From Deltaproteobacteria bacterium ADurb.Bin207 (lineage in GTDB: Bacteria > Myxococcota_A > Polyangia > Polyangiales > Polyangiaceae), in the NCBI GenBank assembly GCA_002070115.1, contig MWCO01000015.1, forward strand, positions 31,310 to 95,309: a DNA stretch of 64,000 nucleotides. The letters run 5' to 3'. Below, piece by piece: positions 8,711 through 18,744 of the stretch (position 1 is the stretch's first letter; each line of letters begins with the position of its first letter). Under the pieces are notes generated by a model. It did not search any database. It was not told where the DNA came from and saw only the letters and a program-made list of their open reading frames with translations. A program made the position numbers and the translations under genes.

Positions 8711-11700
8711 GTGCGCTGGCGACGTCGCCGCATGTGGCCATTCGAGCCTCCGCGGGATCGGGAAAGACCTATCAGCTCACGAATCGCTACTTGGGATTGC
8801 TGATACGAGGTGCTGCACCGGAGACGATTTTGGCCACGACGTTCACGCGCAAAGCCGCGGGAGAAATCCTGGGGCGCGTGCTCACGCGTCTTGCAAAAGC
8901 TTCTTTAAATTCATCACTTAGCGTTGAGCTGGGAAAACAAATCGGTGTGCCCGACCTCACCACCGCGCGCGTGGGACAGGTTCTTCGTTCGGTCACCGGA
9001 GCGCTCCATCGATTGCGCGTGTCGACCATCGACTCATTTTTTTCCAGCATCGCCAGGAGCTTCTCGCTGGAACTGGGGTTCCCCGCGCAATGGCAAATCG
9101 TTTCTACGTCCGTGGCGGATGCCATGCAAAACCGAGCCATCGAAGCCAGCCTACGCGGCGACGTGCAAGACATGGTGGCACTCGTGCGCTTGCTTTCCAA
9201 AGGGCAGTACGTAAGACCGGTGGTCGCCACCGTTTCGGAAATCGTCGATTCTTTGCATGGCACGTTTCTCGATGCGCCCGCCTTTGCATGGCAAGCGTTG
9301 ACCTTGGATTCGCCATCGGACCCAACGAAGATCGAGTCGATTTTGCGGCAACTCGAAGAATGCCAAACACGAATGACGCTGCCTGGGTCTATAAGCAAGG
9401 CGTTGGCGCAAAGCATCGAGCATGTTCGCGCGAAACGTTTCAGAGAATTCGTCCACGCGGGGCTTGGACGGAAAGTTGCGGAAGGGCAGCCGACCTACCG
9501 CAAAGCGAACATACCCGAGGAATTGAAAGATCTGCTGCAACAACTTCTCGAGCAGGTTCGAACCATTTTTCTTGAAGCATTGATTGGGCGTGGACGAGCC
9601 ATCCAGCGGTTTTTGACTGATTATGACGAGCATCTGCGAGTGCTCAAACAAACGCAGGCGTCGTATCGATTCGGCGATGTTGCTCGCGCCCTTGCCACCG
9701 CTTCGCTGCTGGGGCGTCTGGATGAGGTGTATTTTCGCCTCGACTGCGGAATCCATCACTTGCTTCTGGATGAGTTCCAGGACACTTCGCTATCGCAGTG
9801 GCAAGTATTGCGGCCGCTAGCCCAGGAGGTGGCAGCTCACGCATCGATGCAGCGTTCCGTATTGCTCGTGGGCGATGTCAAACAAGCGATTTATGGCTGG
9901 CGGGGGGGCGTGGCGGATATTTTCGATTCCCTCGATCAGGATCTACCTGGACTCACTTGGGTCCCTTTGCACACCAGCTATCGATCGTCACAGCCCATCA
10001 TCGATACGGTCAATGACGTCTTCGAGGGGCTTGGTGACAACCAGGGGTTTCGGGAGGAGCAAGCCGCTGCCCGGGCGTGGCAAGCGGGTTTCCAACGCCA
10101 TACGACGGCAAAAACCGACTTACCCGGATTCGTTCGCCTACAAGTCGCCCCCTTCGATGAACAGGCGTCGGCCCCTGTGCGACAAGCGGCGGATTTGGTT
10201 CAACAATGGGTCAAGCGTTGCCCTGGCGTCACCATCGCGGTGTTGACACGAACCAACGACGCCGTGCGAAAAGTCATGGCTGTATTGAGGGAAAAAGGCA
10301 TTCCCGCAAGCGAAGAGGGGGGCAATCCCATCACGGATTCCGCGGCTGTCGGATTGATGCTTTCCCTTCTCCGCTTGGCCGACCATCCCGGTGATTCCAT
10401 CGCACGGCACCACTTGGCCAACTCGGTGTTGGGAGAAGCTCTTGGGTTGCGCGACGATCCGGGGAGCGCTGTGGCGGTAAGTCAGAAAATTCGTCAACAA
10501 ATTCAACAAGATGGCTTTGAAACGTGTCTTCGACGATGGTCTCTTGTGGTGGCGCCTCATTGTGACGCGCGCGAAGCTCGCCGCCTCACCCAATTGCTGC
10601 GGCTGGCGAATCAGCTAGACCAGCGCACCTTTTTGCGAATCGATGAGTTCATCGAGTTTGCGTCCACCGAACGGGTGGAAGATCCTGCGACGAGTCACGT
10701 GCGGGTGATGACGATTCACAAGGCCAAAGGGCTTCAATTCGACATTGTGATTCTTCCCGATCTTGACAAGCAGCTTGTGGGGCCCGTCCCGGCGGTGTTG
10801 CTGGACTCGGTTTCTGCCATCTCCCCTGCCACGCGGGTGGTGCCTTATGTCAATGAGGAAGAGCAGTTGCTTCTTCCGGAGCTTGGGCAGTTGGTGAAGC
10901 GTTGGCGCGCGGGACAGGTGTGTGAGTCTTCTAGTCTGTTGTACGTGGCCCTGACTCGCGCGGTGCATGCGCTTTTCATGCTGATCGAACCGACCGGCTC
11001 TGCATCTATCCCCGCCACGTTCGCGGGGGTCATTCGTCATGCTTTAGCGCCTGGAAAGGCCGCATCTGCCGGCGCATGTCTGTTTGAGCATGGAGATGAA
11101 ACCTGGTTTCAAACCCTGACCTTCCCACCACCGGAGGCCTTGCCACACGAGCCTGCCATTGCGGGAATTACCATGCTTTCGTCGCCTGCCCGCACCAAAG
11201 GATTGCCAAAAACCAGTCCATCGTCCCTCGAGGGAGGAAAGCTTTTTGTGCCATCCGATTTGTTGTATCTCGACACGAGTTCGCTGCGCATGGGTTCCAT
11301 CATCCACGCGCTTTTCGAGCAAATCACCTGGCTGGAAGAGCAGCAGCCACGCGACGAAATCCTGCATCGAAAAGCCATCCAAGCCGGAGCCAATGAATCG
11401 AATGTCAGGGCTTTGGTACGTCAGTTCCAAGACATGATCGCCATGCCACAAGTCCACGCGGTGTTATCGAAGCAGACGTATCAACTCCCCGAAATTTCGG
11501 TGGAATTACATCGAGAACTGCCTTTTGCTCTTCACGACGACAACAGTTTGCTATCTGGTGTGATCGACCGGCTCGTCGTGCGAAAACATGGTGATCGAGT
11601 GATGGACGCCGAGGTGCTCGATTACAAAACCGATACGGTAGACGAAAAATCGCTTGCGGACAAAGTCGAGCGGTATCGCCCGCAATTGGAAGCGTATCGA

Positions 11701-11823
11701 AGAGCCGTCGCGCGGCTGCTAGGTGTGGAGACAGACAAAATCAAGACCCAAGTAGTATTCGTGCGGCCTGGTTGGGTCATCGACCTGCCGTACCCGTCAC
11801 GCCTTACGGAGCCTTGCTCCTGA
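8707..11823 (+). CDS. addA: AddA-like UvrD-family helicase with C-terminal nuclease
   Basis: The start is the ATG overlapping the upstream TGA (ATGA), with GGGGG six bases before it. A start further upstream is open but unlikely. The 1038-residue protein shows superfamily 1A helicase motifs: Walker A 'ASAGSGKTYQL', motif Ia 'TTFTRKAAGEI', motif II 'LLLDEFQDTS', motif III 'GDVKQAIYGWRGG', motif V 'TIHKAKGLQFD' and motif VI 'YVALTRAVHALF'. The C-terminal domain has 'LSGVIDRLV', 'LDYKTD' (DYK at 11620-11628) and 'YRPQLEAYRRAV', a RecB/AddA-type nuclease. It should be the motor and nuclease subunit of an AddAB-type complex with the preceding gene. Nothing suggests a defence island here, so housekeeping repair is the simplest reading. 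Confidence 0.9.
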   Translation: MSALATSPHVAIRASAGSGKTYQLTNRYLGLLIRGAAPETILATTFTRKAAGEILGRVLTRLAKASLNSSLSVELGKQIGVPDLTTARVGQVLRSVTGALHRLRVSTIDSFFSSIARSFSLELGFPAQWQIVSTSVADAMQNRAIEASLRGDVQDMVALVRLLSKGQYVRPVVATVSEIVDSLHGTFLDAPAFAWQALTLDSPSDPTKIESILRQLEECQTRMTLPGSISKALAQSIEHVRAKRFREFVHAGLGRKVAEGQPTYRKANIPEELKDLLQQLLEQVRTIFLEALIGRGRAIQRFLTDYDEHLRVLKQTQASYRFGDVARALATASLLGRLDEVYFRLDCGIHHLLLDEFQDTSLSQWQVLRPLAQEVAAHASMQRSVLLVGDVKQAIYGWRGGVADIFDSLDQDLPGLTWVPLHTSYRSSQPIIDTVNDVFEGLGDNQGFREEQAAARAWQAGFQRHTTAKTDLPGFVRLQVAPFDEQASAPVRQAADLVQQWVKRCPGVTIAVLTRTNDAVRKVMAVLREKGIPASEEGGNPITDSAAVGLMLSLLRLADHPGDSIARHHLANSVLGEALGLRDDPGSAVAVSQKIRQQIQQDGFETCLRRWSLVVAPHCDAREARRLTQLLRLANQLDQRTFLRIDEFIEFASTERVEDPATSHVRVMTIHKAKGLQFDIVILPDLDKQLVGPVPAVLLDSVSAISPATRVVPYVNEEEQLLLPELGQLVKRWRAGQVCESSSLLYVALTRAVHALFMLIEPTGSASIPATFAGVIRHALAPGKAASAGACLFEHGDETWFQTLTFPPPEALPHEPAIAGITMLSSPARTKGLPKTSPSSLEGGKLFVPSDLLYLDTSSLRMGSIIHALFEQITWLEEQQPRDEILHRKAIQAGANESNVRALVRQFQDMIAMPQVHAVLSKQTYQLPEISVELHRELPFALHDDNSLLSGVIDRLVVRKHGDRVMDAEVLDYKTDTVDEKSLADKVERYRPQLEAYRRAVARLLGVETDKIKTQVVFVRPGWVIDLPYPSRLTEPCS

Positions 11824-11906
11824 CTTCATCCGCTATTTCTAACGGGAAGCCTGGCTGCCTCACACGACACGCTGCATCTTGTTCCGATTCACGCTAGAAT
11901 CGACTC

Positions 11907-13148
11907 GTGCAGCTTCATCACACCCCCATGGCTCTGTTTTTCGTCTTGTTTGCGGGCTGTTCTCAGATCCTCGGATTCGACGATCTCGGGTTCGACGATA
12001 CTGCCTATCCGAATGATGCAGCAGGCACGACGGACAGGGATGTGCAGGACAGCAGCGCGCAAGATAGCGGCGTACAAGATACCAGCGTGCAAGACAACAT
12101 TGTCGATACATCATCCGAAGAGTCCGGCTTGGCCGATTCGAACGAGACAGGAATGGAAGATGTCGGCAAGGAAGAAGGCAATTCGCCGGAATGCACCAAC
12201 GTGGGGCCTGCGTATATCCACGGCGACCTCTGGGGTTTCTGGCACAACATCCACGTGGCATGCGATGCGCAAAACCGATGGTTGTGGCTCTGTCAAAAGC
12301 GCCTTGGACAAGGCAAATGCTCCATTGAAGCCCAACGATTCCAGGATTGTTGGACCGCTTCGGGAGACTTTCCTCCCACCACCTGGGGAACGGATGCCAC
12401 TCCCCATTCCCCTTCCCCAAACGTCTGTCAGCCCAATCAGTACAGTGAGAAAAACGTCGCGTCGGAGCGTCCGGGCAATCCTGTGCCCTGCGACACCAAA
12501 ACGTTCGACTACGATAGCTTGCGGCAGAAAGACCCGTTTTATGGCGCGGATTGGATGCCATACCCCATCAATACCCGTCACTTGACACTCAAGGTATTTG
12601 CCCAAGGCCAAGACCCGCTCGAAAACGAGGGACAGTCAGATGCGATGGTCGTGCTCAGCACCGATCCTTCAAATAAATCCGCCTACACTTATGAGATAAG
12701 CAATCACTCTTACCCCACGAGGCAGCGAAGTGGAGGCTGCTTGCCCCCGATCAAAGACGATGTGGAAAAGCCTTTCCCATCCCAGAATTTCGGCGCTTTT
12801 TTCTGGCTCGAAGTTCCTACCGACGAGCCCGTCACCCTGATGGCTTCCTGGATTGGACCTGTCGATGGTACGACGATCATCGCCCCGGTATGCTCTCCAG
12901 GCTCGTCGATTTACAGTTTCCCAGCGAGTTTCGGGCAGCACGGAGAGGACGGCAAGCCTTGGTTCATTTCTTCCCCTTGCTGGGACATCATCAAGGATGT
13001 GCAACTGGAGCCGGGACGTCATTACCTGTGGAATATCAACGGGTTACAGCTAATGCCCGATTGCAGTGGTCCTCCGGATTCCTTGTTGCAGCTCGTTCCT
13101 TCCAGCTCGCGGGCTTCGTTCAAAGACGGCACCTGCTCGTCGATGTAA
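11907..13148 (+). CDS. Asp-rich secreted lipoprotein of unknown function
   Basis: The frame opens with GTG at 11907 or ATG at 11928. A short signal peptide ends in the lipobox 'LFAGC'. The first mature residues, 'CSQILGFDDLGFDD', resemble those of the lipoprotein ending at 43843. An acidic low-complexity linker with four 15-bp repeats (12042-12101) follows. A globular domain of about 310 residues then carries around eleven Cys, suggesting disulfides outside the cytoplasm. I do not recognise the domain; 'HLTLKVFAQGQDP' and 'LEPGRHYLWNINGLQLMPDCSG' look beta-rich. It lies 83 bp after addA on the same strand but is probably a separate unit. Function unknown. Confidence 0.7.
   Translation: MQLHHTPMALFFVLFAGCSQILGFDDLGFDDTAYPNDAAGTTDRDVQDSSAQDSGVQDTSVQDNIVDTSSEESGLADSNETGMEDVGKEEGNSPECTNVGPAYIHGDLWGFWHNIHVACDAQNRWLWLCQKRLGQGKCSIEAQRFQDCWTASGDFPPTTWGTDATPHSPSPNVCQPNQYSEKNVASERPGNPVPCDTKTFDYDSLRQKDPFYGADWMPYPINTRHLTLKVFAQGQDPLENEGQSDAMVVLSTDPSNKSAYTYEISNHSYPTRQRSGGCLPPIKDDVEKPFPSQNFGAFFWLEVPTDEPVTLMASWIGPVDGTTIIAPVCSPGSSIYSFPASFGQHGEDGKPWFISSPCWDIIKDVQLEPGRHYLWNINGLQLMPDCSGPPDSLLQLVPSSSRASFKDGTCSSM
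12042..12101 (+). repeat. Four 15-bp tandem repeats encoding a (V/A)QDxx linker
   Basis: Four consecutive 15-bp units encode VQDSS, AQDSG, VQDTS and VQDNI. They diverge at third positions and lie in the linker just after the lipid anchor of the Asp-rich lipoprotein. Unit length is a multiple of three, so copy changes would alter linker length and not frame. Confidence 0.8.
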
Positions 13149-13175
13149 TGAATCGATAGCTGTGAAGGATCTTTG

Positions 13176-14549
13176 CTACTTGTTGTGGCAGGGGAGTTCC
13201 AGACCGTATCCCATTTTCTTGTCTTCGGCTTTGAGCAGCAACGCGAATACCACCGCGAGAACGCCGAGCGCGGAAAAAACGGCCATGGGCCATGTGTAAT
13301 CGTAGGCAGGGCTCGAAACCCCTTCGACATCACGGGTTCCGATCACGCAGAACCGATCGAGGACCCAGCCAATCAGATACGGGACTCCCATGAGAGCCAC
13401 TAGATTTTGCATGTAGAAGATGAGCGCGTACGCGGTCCCGAGCTGTCGTTGGGGAATGAACTTGGGAACGGAGGGCCACATGGCCGAGGGGACGAGGGAA
13501 AAGCCGAAACCAAGAACGACGGTAGCAACCACGGCGATGACCCAATGACTGAGCATGGGGATGGTGAAGGTGAGGTGAACGACGACGAGCAGCAGGGAAC
13601 CGAGGGCCATGATCGTGGCTCCTTTTCCTTTGCGATCGTAGAAGCCGCCGAAAATGACGGTAAGCGGGATGGTTGCGAAAGGAAGGATGCTTGGAATGAC
13701 TCCGGCGAGGTCGTCGCGAACGTCGAATTTTTGCACCATGAGGTCGGGGGCGTATTTCAAGAAGGGAAAGACGGCTGAATAGAACAGGGCACAAAGCATG
13801 GCGATGTACCAAAAGCCTCGAATACGCAAGATTTGGCCGATATCCGCCAGGCGGAAAGGCTCCTCGGGTTCAGCTTCGGCCGCCGTTTCGGAGGCGTCGA
13901 GTTTGCGGTCCATGACCACATAAAAGAAAAACGCGATGAGTCCCACCGCAAGCATGAGCAGACCGACAAGGACCGGAGCCGCCACGGAGTGCAAAGCCGC
14001 TGCAATCGGTCCTCCAAGACCAAGGGCTAGAGCGGTTCCAATGCGTGCCGTGGACACCTGCAATCCCATCGCGAGGGCAATTTCATAGCCCTTGAACCAG
14101 CGAGCGATGATTTTCGTCGCCGTGATGCCGCAGATTTCGATCCCAACGCCGAAGATGGCAAAACCCACGGACGCAATCAGCACCTGGGCTTTGGTTCCAA
14201 GCATCATGACATCACGCAACGAATCGGTACTGATGGCGAAGTACTTGGCGCCGCATCCCACCACCATCAGCACACATCCCAGAACACCGGCAAATCGAGG
14301 ACCTTTCTTGTCCAAAATCACGCCGCCAAAAATCAGCATGGCCAAAAACACGTTGAACCATGCATACGCCCCCGTGAAAAACCCGTATTCCGAACTGCTC
14401 CAACCAAGCTGCTGCTCGATCATGGGCTTGAGCGGCGACATGATATCCGCCACGTAGTAGCCACAGAGCATCGAAAACGACACGATCAACAAGGCAGTCC
14501 AGCGGGCAGCCTTGGAGTCTCGAAGGGTCCGTTTGATGTCATCGACCAT
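13176..14549 (-). CDS. Major facilitator superfamily transporter
   Basis: I place the start at ATG 14549 (MVDDIKRTLRD), directly before the first membrane segment; the frame is open upstream but that part is polar and unlike a transporter. The 457-residue protein has around twelve hydrophobic segments. A motif-A-like loop between TM2 and TM3 reads 'GGVILDKKGPR', with a second copy in the other half, 'GGFYDRKGKGA'. The central loop 'DRKLDASETAAEAEPEEP' separates the two halves. Substrate is unknown; the general look resembles the oxalate/formate or nitrate-type MFS groups, but this is weak. It is divergent from the metalloprotease and convergent with the lipoprotein. Confidence 0.85.
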   Translation of the reverse strand: MVDDIKRTLRDSKAARWTALLIVSFSMLCGYYVADIMSPLKPMIEQQLGWSSSEYGFFTGAYAWFNVFLAMLIFGGVILDKKGPRFAGVLGCVLMVVGCGAKYFAISTDSLRDVMMLGTKAQVLIASVGFAIFGVGIEICGITATKIIARWFKGYEIALAMGLQVSTARIGTALALGLGGPIAAALHSVAAPVLVGLLMLAVGLIAFFFYVVMDRKLDASETAAEAEPEEPFRLADIGQILRIRGFWYIAMLCALFYSAVFPFLKYAPDLMVQKFDVRDDLAGVIPSILPFATIPLTVIFGGFYDRKGKGATIMALGSLLLVVVHLTFTIPMLSHWVIAVVATVVLGFGFSLVPSAMWPSVPKFIPQRQLGTAYALIFYMQNLVALMGVPYLIGWVLDRFCVIGTRDVEGVSSPAYDYTWPMAVFSALGVLAVVFALLLKAEDKKMGYGLELPCHNK

Positions 14550-14828
14550 GGCCCGCAAGCCTACTCGAATACCACGCGAATGGATCAGAGATAGGCATGA
14601 GAAAAAGCAATCCGTGGACGGCCCCGCCCAGAAGGGAATGCCAACGAACCATCCGCCGGTTTTCTTCGCCCCGGCAAAGGAAAGCCTTGCTCTGTTCTTG
14701 CGCGACGCTACGCTCTTTGATGCGACGTGTGTCGTAGTCCGCCCAATCCAAAACGGCACCTTCGCAAGCGTGATGCGAACCACTCCATTTCGTGCGTCGC
14801 GATCCACGGCAAGAGGAAATCGCACCTC

Positions 14829-17069
14829 ATGAAAAAAACGACCCCACTCGGCCTATTCGTAACGGGCTTGAGCCTCACCCTATCCGTTTGCGCCCATGCG
14901 ACCGAATGGTATCAAGGCTCCCCTTCGTTTCGAAACCATACGAATCATCCCACCACCGCCGCGAGCACCTATCTGCAAAAACACTCGTCCCAGCTTCGAC
15001 TCGAGTCGGTCCAACTCGAGACCAAACGCGTGCTACCCCTGCGGTCACTGCACACCGTTCGCTTCGCCCAACACCACCACAATCTTCCCGTCATCGGTAA
15101 ATACGCTGTCGTTCGCGTCGGCCCCGAAGGCTCCGTTCGCGTCGTCGCCCTCGATGTGGCCCGCGGTCTGCGCGTCGACCCCCAGCCTACCCTAACCGCA
15201 AACGATGCCATCGCCGAGGTAGCCGCAGCGCTCCACGTTCCGCTTCCGCCCCCTCTGGCTCATGCCAGCCTGGTCGTTCTTGCGGAAGAACCATCCGACG
15301 AGATGCTGGCTTGGCAGGTAGATACTGTCCAACCATACGGAATGCATAGATTTTTTGTCGACGCCCACCGTGGTGGCGTCGTTGCCCATCGGTCGATGGC
15401 ACGACACGCCCTCGGGCGCGTATTCGACGTCAATCCGATCGTCACGCCCAATCTTGTCGAACGAGAACTGATTGGGCTCTCGCCAGCCGTCCCTACCAGT
15501 TTGACGGGTTTCGAAGAAGCTTTGCGTGTTCACGCTTACGTGGCCGGCGATATCATGTACGGCGGGCTACAAACGAACCAAACGCCTCCCAGCGAAGGGG
15601 AGGATTTCTTGTTTACGCCCAACTTCGATCCCTGGGGCGGCAACGATCCGTTCGGGGAAGTGATGGGCTATTACCACGCGGCGCGCATACGCGGTTTTTT
15701 TGAAAACAACCTGGGAGTGGACATGAGCGGCAGCGAGTTTAGCCTCGCAGTCATCACGGGCTACGCGCCGGAGTCCAGCCCTGAGTACATACAGAACGCG
15801 TTTTATTCCCCTTGGCCCCCCAACTATCCCGGCATTCCGGGCAACCCTCGCAATATCATCTGCCTTGGGCGCGGCTATTCCGAAAACCTCGCTCACGATT
15901 CCGACGTGCTCCTGCATGAATTCACGCATTATATGAGCCATAACGCGCTGGATTACACCAGTTCGTCCCTGTTCGATGCTTACGGATATGTGTCGATGCC
16001 CGATGCGATCAACGAGGGCACGGCGGATTATTTTTCGTCTTCCCTCAACAACGACCCGCAAGTAGGCGAATATGCCTTGGGAGCGTGGGCGCGGAACCTC
16101 GACGAGCCGGCGGGCCGCTGTCCGGAAAATATGATCGGCGAGTCTCACGAAGATGGCAGAATCATTGGGAATCTGACCTGGACCTTACGGAACATGCATG
16201 GTGCCGACAAGGCGGACCAGCTCGTTTGGGGAGCCATGTCTTTGCTGGGTTCCAGGGCGACCTTTGGTGATTTCGGTCGAGGGCTGCTCCAATCCGCCGC
16301 GGACTTGAATTTCGACGACCAACAAATCCAACAGATCGAAAATGAGTTGAAGGATAGGGGGCTCGACGATTGCGATCGAGCCCTGGAAATCAATGGAAAA
16401 CCGCGCGTTTCCTATATGTTGGGGCTCGGGGAATTGGGCTCGATGATGGGTTATTCCTGTGCCGACATGAAAGCTTCCGGCTTTATCATGTCATCTCTGT
16501 TCCAATACCAATATACGCCTCACCCCACGGATTCATCGCTCACGCTCGACGTCAGATTCAGCAATGCCCATGGTGGCTCCCATGACATGAATTGGCGCAT
16601 CGTGGTGCAGCGCAATCGCATGGCCGTCGTCCACTCGAACCTGCTGGTTTCACCGGACTATATGCTCAATCCCATCACCGACACCCATGCGCAACTCGTC
16701 ATCGACGCGGACAGTACGCCGCCGTTCGATCCTTCGGCCACCTACTATGCCGCCATTTTGAGCGAAAACTGTTGGGGCGCTTCCCTGCATGTCGAGGCCA
16801 ATCCACCAGAAACCCCGCCGGCCGACGCTGGTGCCGACGTGGCGCCGGAAGCGGAAGCCAAGGACGCGGGATGGGATATTGATCTGGTTTTCGATACGGC
16901 AGCACCCCCTGAACCTTCGATGACTCCCGAGTTGTACCCCGCGGGGGGCTGCTCTTGCCACACGTCGCCTGCCGCGCCGTCTGCCCGTTGGTGGTGGCTC
17001 ATCGCGACCAGTGTGCTTTGCGTGGCTAGACGACGTCCAGCCCCATCGCGCATCAGACCGCGGTCATGA
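14829..17069 (+). CDS. Secreted zinc metalloprotease with FTP-like propeptide and MYXO-CTERM-like tail
   Basis: ATG 14829 opens a signal peptide (MKKTTPLGLFVTGLSLTLS). An FTP/PepSY-like propeptide follows ('LPVIGKYAVVRVGPEGSVRVV', 'FFVDAHRGGVVAHRS'). The catalytic region has the zinc motif HEFTH (within 'LLHEFTHYMSH', about 15915-15950). Downstream, 'DAINEGTADYF' supplies the third-ligand glutamate, as in thermolysin/fungalysin-like gluzincins. The C-terminus has an Asp/Glu/Pro-rich spacer, then 'GGCSCHTSP', a hydrophobic stretch and 'VARRRP'. This matches the MYXO-CTERM pattern for surface anchoring or release. Length is 746 residues. Role: extracellular protein degradation, by inference. 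Its 3' end overlaps the convergent malQ by 6 bp. Confidence 0.88.
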   Translation: MKKTTPLGLFVTGLSLTLSVCAHATEWYQGSPSFRNHTNHPTTAASTYLQKHSSQLRLESVQLETKRVLPLRSLHTVRFAQHHHNLPVIGKYAVVRVGPEGSVRVVALDVARGLRVDPQPTLTANDAIAEVAAALHVPLPPPLAHASLVVLAEEPSDEMLAWQVDTVQPYGMHRFFVDAHRGGVVAHRSMARHALGRVFDVNPIVTPNLVERELIGLSPAVPTSLTGFEEALRVHAYVAGDIMYGGLQTNQTPPSEGEDFLFTPNFDPWGGNDPFGEVMGYYHAARIRGFFENNLGVDMSGSEFSLAVITGYAPESSPEYIQNAFYSPWPPNYPGIPGNPRNIICLGRGYSENLAHDSDVLLHEFTHYMSHNALDYTSSSLFDAYGYVSMPDAINEGTADYFSSSLNNDPQVGEYALGAWARNLDEPAGRCPENMIGESHEDGRIIGNLTWTLRNMHGADKADQLVWGAMSLLGSRATFGDFGRGLLQSAADLNFDDQQIQQIENELKDRGLDDCDRALEINGKPRVSYMLGLGELGSMMGYSCADMKASGFIMSSLFQYQYTPHPTDSSLTLDVRFSNAHGGSHDMNWRIVVQRNRMAVVHSNLLVSPDYMLNPITDTHAQLVIDADSTPPFDPSATYYAAILSENCWGASLHVEANPPETPPADAGADVAPEAEAKDAGWDIDLVFDTAAPPEPSMTPELYPAGGCSCHTSPAAPSARWWWLIATSVLCVARRRPAPSRIRPRS

Positions 17070-18560
17070 CGGGCAACGCTCATATAACTCCGTGAGTTCA
17101 CGAAGTTTTTCTGCTACCGCCGCGTGGGGCTGCTCGGTCAAACGATACGCCCACCAGCCGCCCATTTGCCCTGGCATGTTCATACGCGCTTCACTGCCCA
17201 AGCCCAGCACGTCTTGTATCGGAATGATAACCGTATCGGCCACCGTACCGTATGCCGCGCGAATCATCGCCCAATGAATGGTAGCGCCCGACGTATTCAA
17301 GTAGGATTGCACGAAGGCTCTATCCTTGGCGCTCAGCGTTCTGAACCATCCCACCGTCGTATCATTGTCATGGGTCCCGGTATATACGACGGAGTTGCGC
17401 TCGACGCGATGGGGGGCGTTGTAGCGATCTTCCCCCGTGCCGAATCCGAATTGAAGGACGCGCATGCCGGGTAAACCGTAGTGGTCTCGCAGCGCATAGA
17501 CTTCTTTTGTGATCAGACCCAAGTCTTCCGCGATGAACGGAAGGCTTCCCAGTTCGGAGCGAAGGGCGTCAAAGAAGGCGTTTCCAGGCCCTTTGACCCA
17601 GGTTCCGTGACACGCATCGGCGTGATGGGAGGGGACTTCCCACGCGGCTTCGAAGCCTCGAAAATGGTCCAGCCGAACGACATCCGCGAGCAAAAGCGCC
17701 ATCCGAACCCGGTCCACCCACCAATTAAACCCTTGTTTTTCATGCGTTTTCCAGTCATACAGCGGATTGCCCCAAAGCTGTCCCGTGGCTGAGAAATAAT
17801 CTGGCGGAACCCCGGCCACCACCGATGGGGTCAAATTTGCATCCACCTTGAAAAGCTCGGGATGCGCCCATACCACATCGCTATCGAAAGACACGAAGAT
17901 GGGCATATCCCCGATGATTCGCACCCCACGGCCATGGGCGTAGGAACGCAGCGCCGCCCATTGCTCGAAAAATAGAAACTGCATCACCCGCTGATGACGT
18001 ATTTCCGTGGCGAGCTGCTGACTCGCCCGGGCAATGGCCGCGGGTTCGCGGCAACGCAGCTCGGTGTCCCAGTCCCGAATCGACTTGCCTTCGTTGGCTT
18101 GTTTTACGGCTTCGAACAAAGCATAATTGTCCAACCACCAGGCGTTTTGCTGTTCAAAAGCCTCGAATTTTTCCCGTCTTTCTGCCGAAGCCACCGTGGC
18201 GAAACGCTCTGCCGCAAGGTGAAGTTTCTCGGTTTTGAACGGGCCGACCGCGCCATAGTCCACTCGATCCGTGCAAAGGGGCGCTGCAGCCAACTCCGAG
18301 CCGTGCAGGAGCCCCTCGGTCACCAGGGTCTGCAAATCGATGAGCCACGGATTGCCCGCGAAGGTACTGAGCGCCGAGTAGGGTGAATTGCCGTACCCTG
18401 TCGGTCCCAACGGAAGAATTTGCCAATAGGACTGGCCTGCAGCGGCGAGAAAGTCGATGAAACCACGAGCGTAGGAGCCCAGGGAACCAATTCCGTGGGG
18501 GCCAGGCAGCGAGGTGGGGTGAAGCAAAATGCCAGCGCTTCGAGTCGATGATGCATCCAT
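17064..18560 (-). CDS. malQ: 4-alpha-glucanotransferase (amylomaltase)
   Basis: The family's typical N-terminus 'RSAGILLHPTSLPGPHGIGSLG' follows ATG 18560, so I start there although the frame is open further upstream. Motifs of GH77 enzymes are visible: 'WQILPLGPTGYGNSPYSALS', 'GDMPIFVSFDSDVVWAHPELF', 'VRLDHFRGFEAAWEVP' with the nucleophile Asp, 'FIAEDLGLI' with the acid/base Glu, and 'YTGTHDNDTTVGWF'. The 498-residue length is normal. The enzyme transfers alpha-1,4-glucan segments in glycogen and maltodextrin metabolism, in the cytosol. No other glycogen gene is next to it. It is divergent from yhbY and overlaps the protease 3' end by 6 bp. Confidence 0.95.
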   Translation of the reverse strand: MDASSTRSAGILLHPTSLPGPHGIGSLGSYARGFIDFLAAAGQSYWQILPLGPTGYGNSPYSALSTFAGNPWLIDLQTLVTEGLLHGSELAAAPLCTDRVDYGAVGPFKTEKLHLAAERFATVASAERREKFEAFEQQNAWWLDNYALFEAVKQANEGKSIRDWDTELRCREPAAIARASQQLATEIRHQRVMQFLFFEQWAALRSYAHGRGVRIIGDMPIFVSFDSDVVWAHPELFKVDANLTPSVVAGVPPDYFSATGQLWGNPLYDWKTHEKQGFNWWVDRVRMALLLADVVRLDHFRGFEAAWEVPSHHADACHGTWVKGPGNAFFDALRSELGSLPFIAEDLGLITKEVYALRDHYGLPGMRVLQFGFGTGEDRYNAPHRVERNSVVYTGTHDNDTTVGWFRTLSAKDRAFVQSYLNTSGATIHWAMIRAAYGTVADTVIIPIQDVLGLGSEARMNMPGQMGGWWAYRLTEQPHAAVAEKLRELTELYERCPS

Positions 18561-18688
18561 GACGGGGGACCTATGGCATGGAAACGGAGTATTCCCAAGA
18601 TAGTCATTTCGTATTATCGGCATTTGCTCTCTTGCGCCACTCAAAACTGAGTAACGTTTTCGAAATCGGCTGCGCGAGCGAGCCGTGC

Positions 18689-18700
18689 CACAGCGCTGTG
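18689..18700. promoter_or_regulatory. 12-bp perfect palindrome between malQ and yhbY
   Basis: CACAGCGCTGTG is self-complementary and lies in the 184-bp divergent region, 45 bp upstream of the yhbY start. It could be a regulator site or chance; no matching regulator is nearby. Confidence 0.25.
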
Positions 18701-18744
18701 CTTGACGAAAAGACCCGTAGGGTGCAGGAGGGGCCTCACGCACC

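Noticed and set aside
5882..11823. Helicase-nuclease pair as an anti-phage defence system
   Set aside because: Motifs and order match AddAB-type repair enzymes. No defence genes, integrase or atypical base composition surround the pair.
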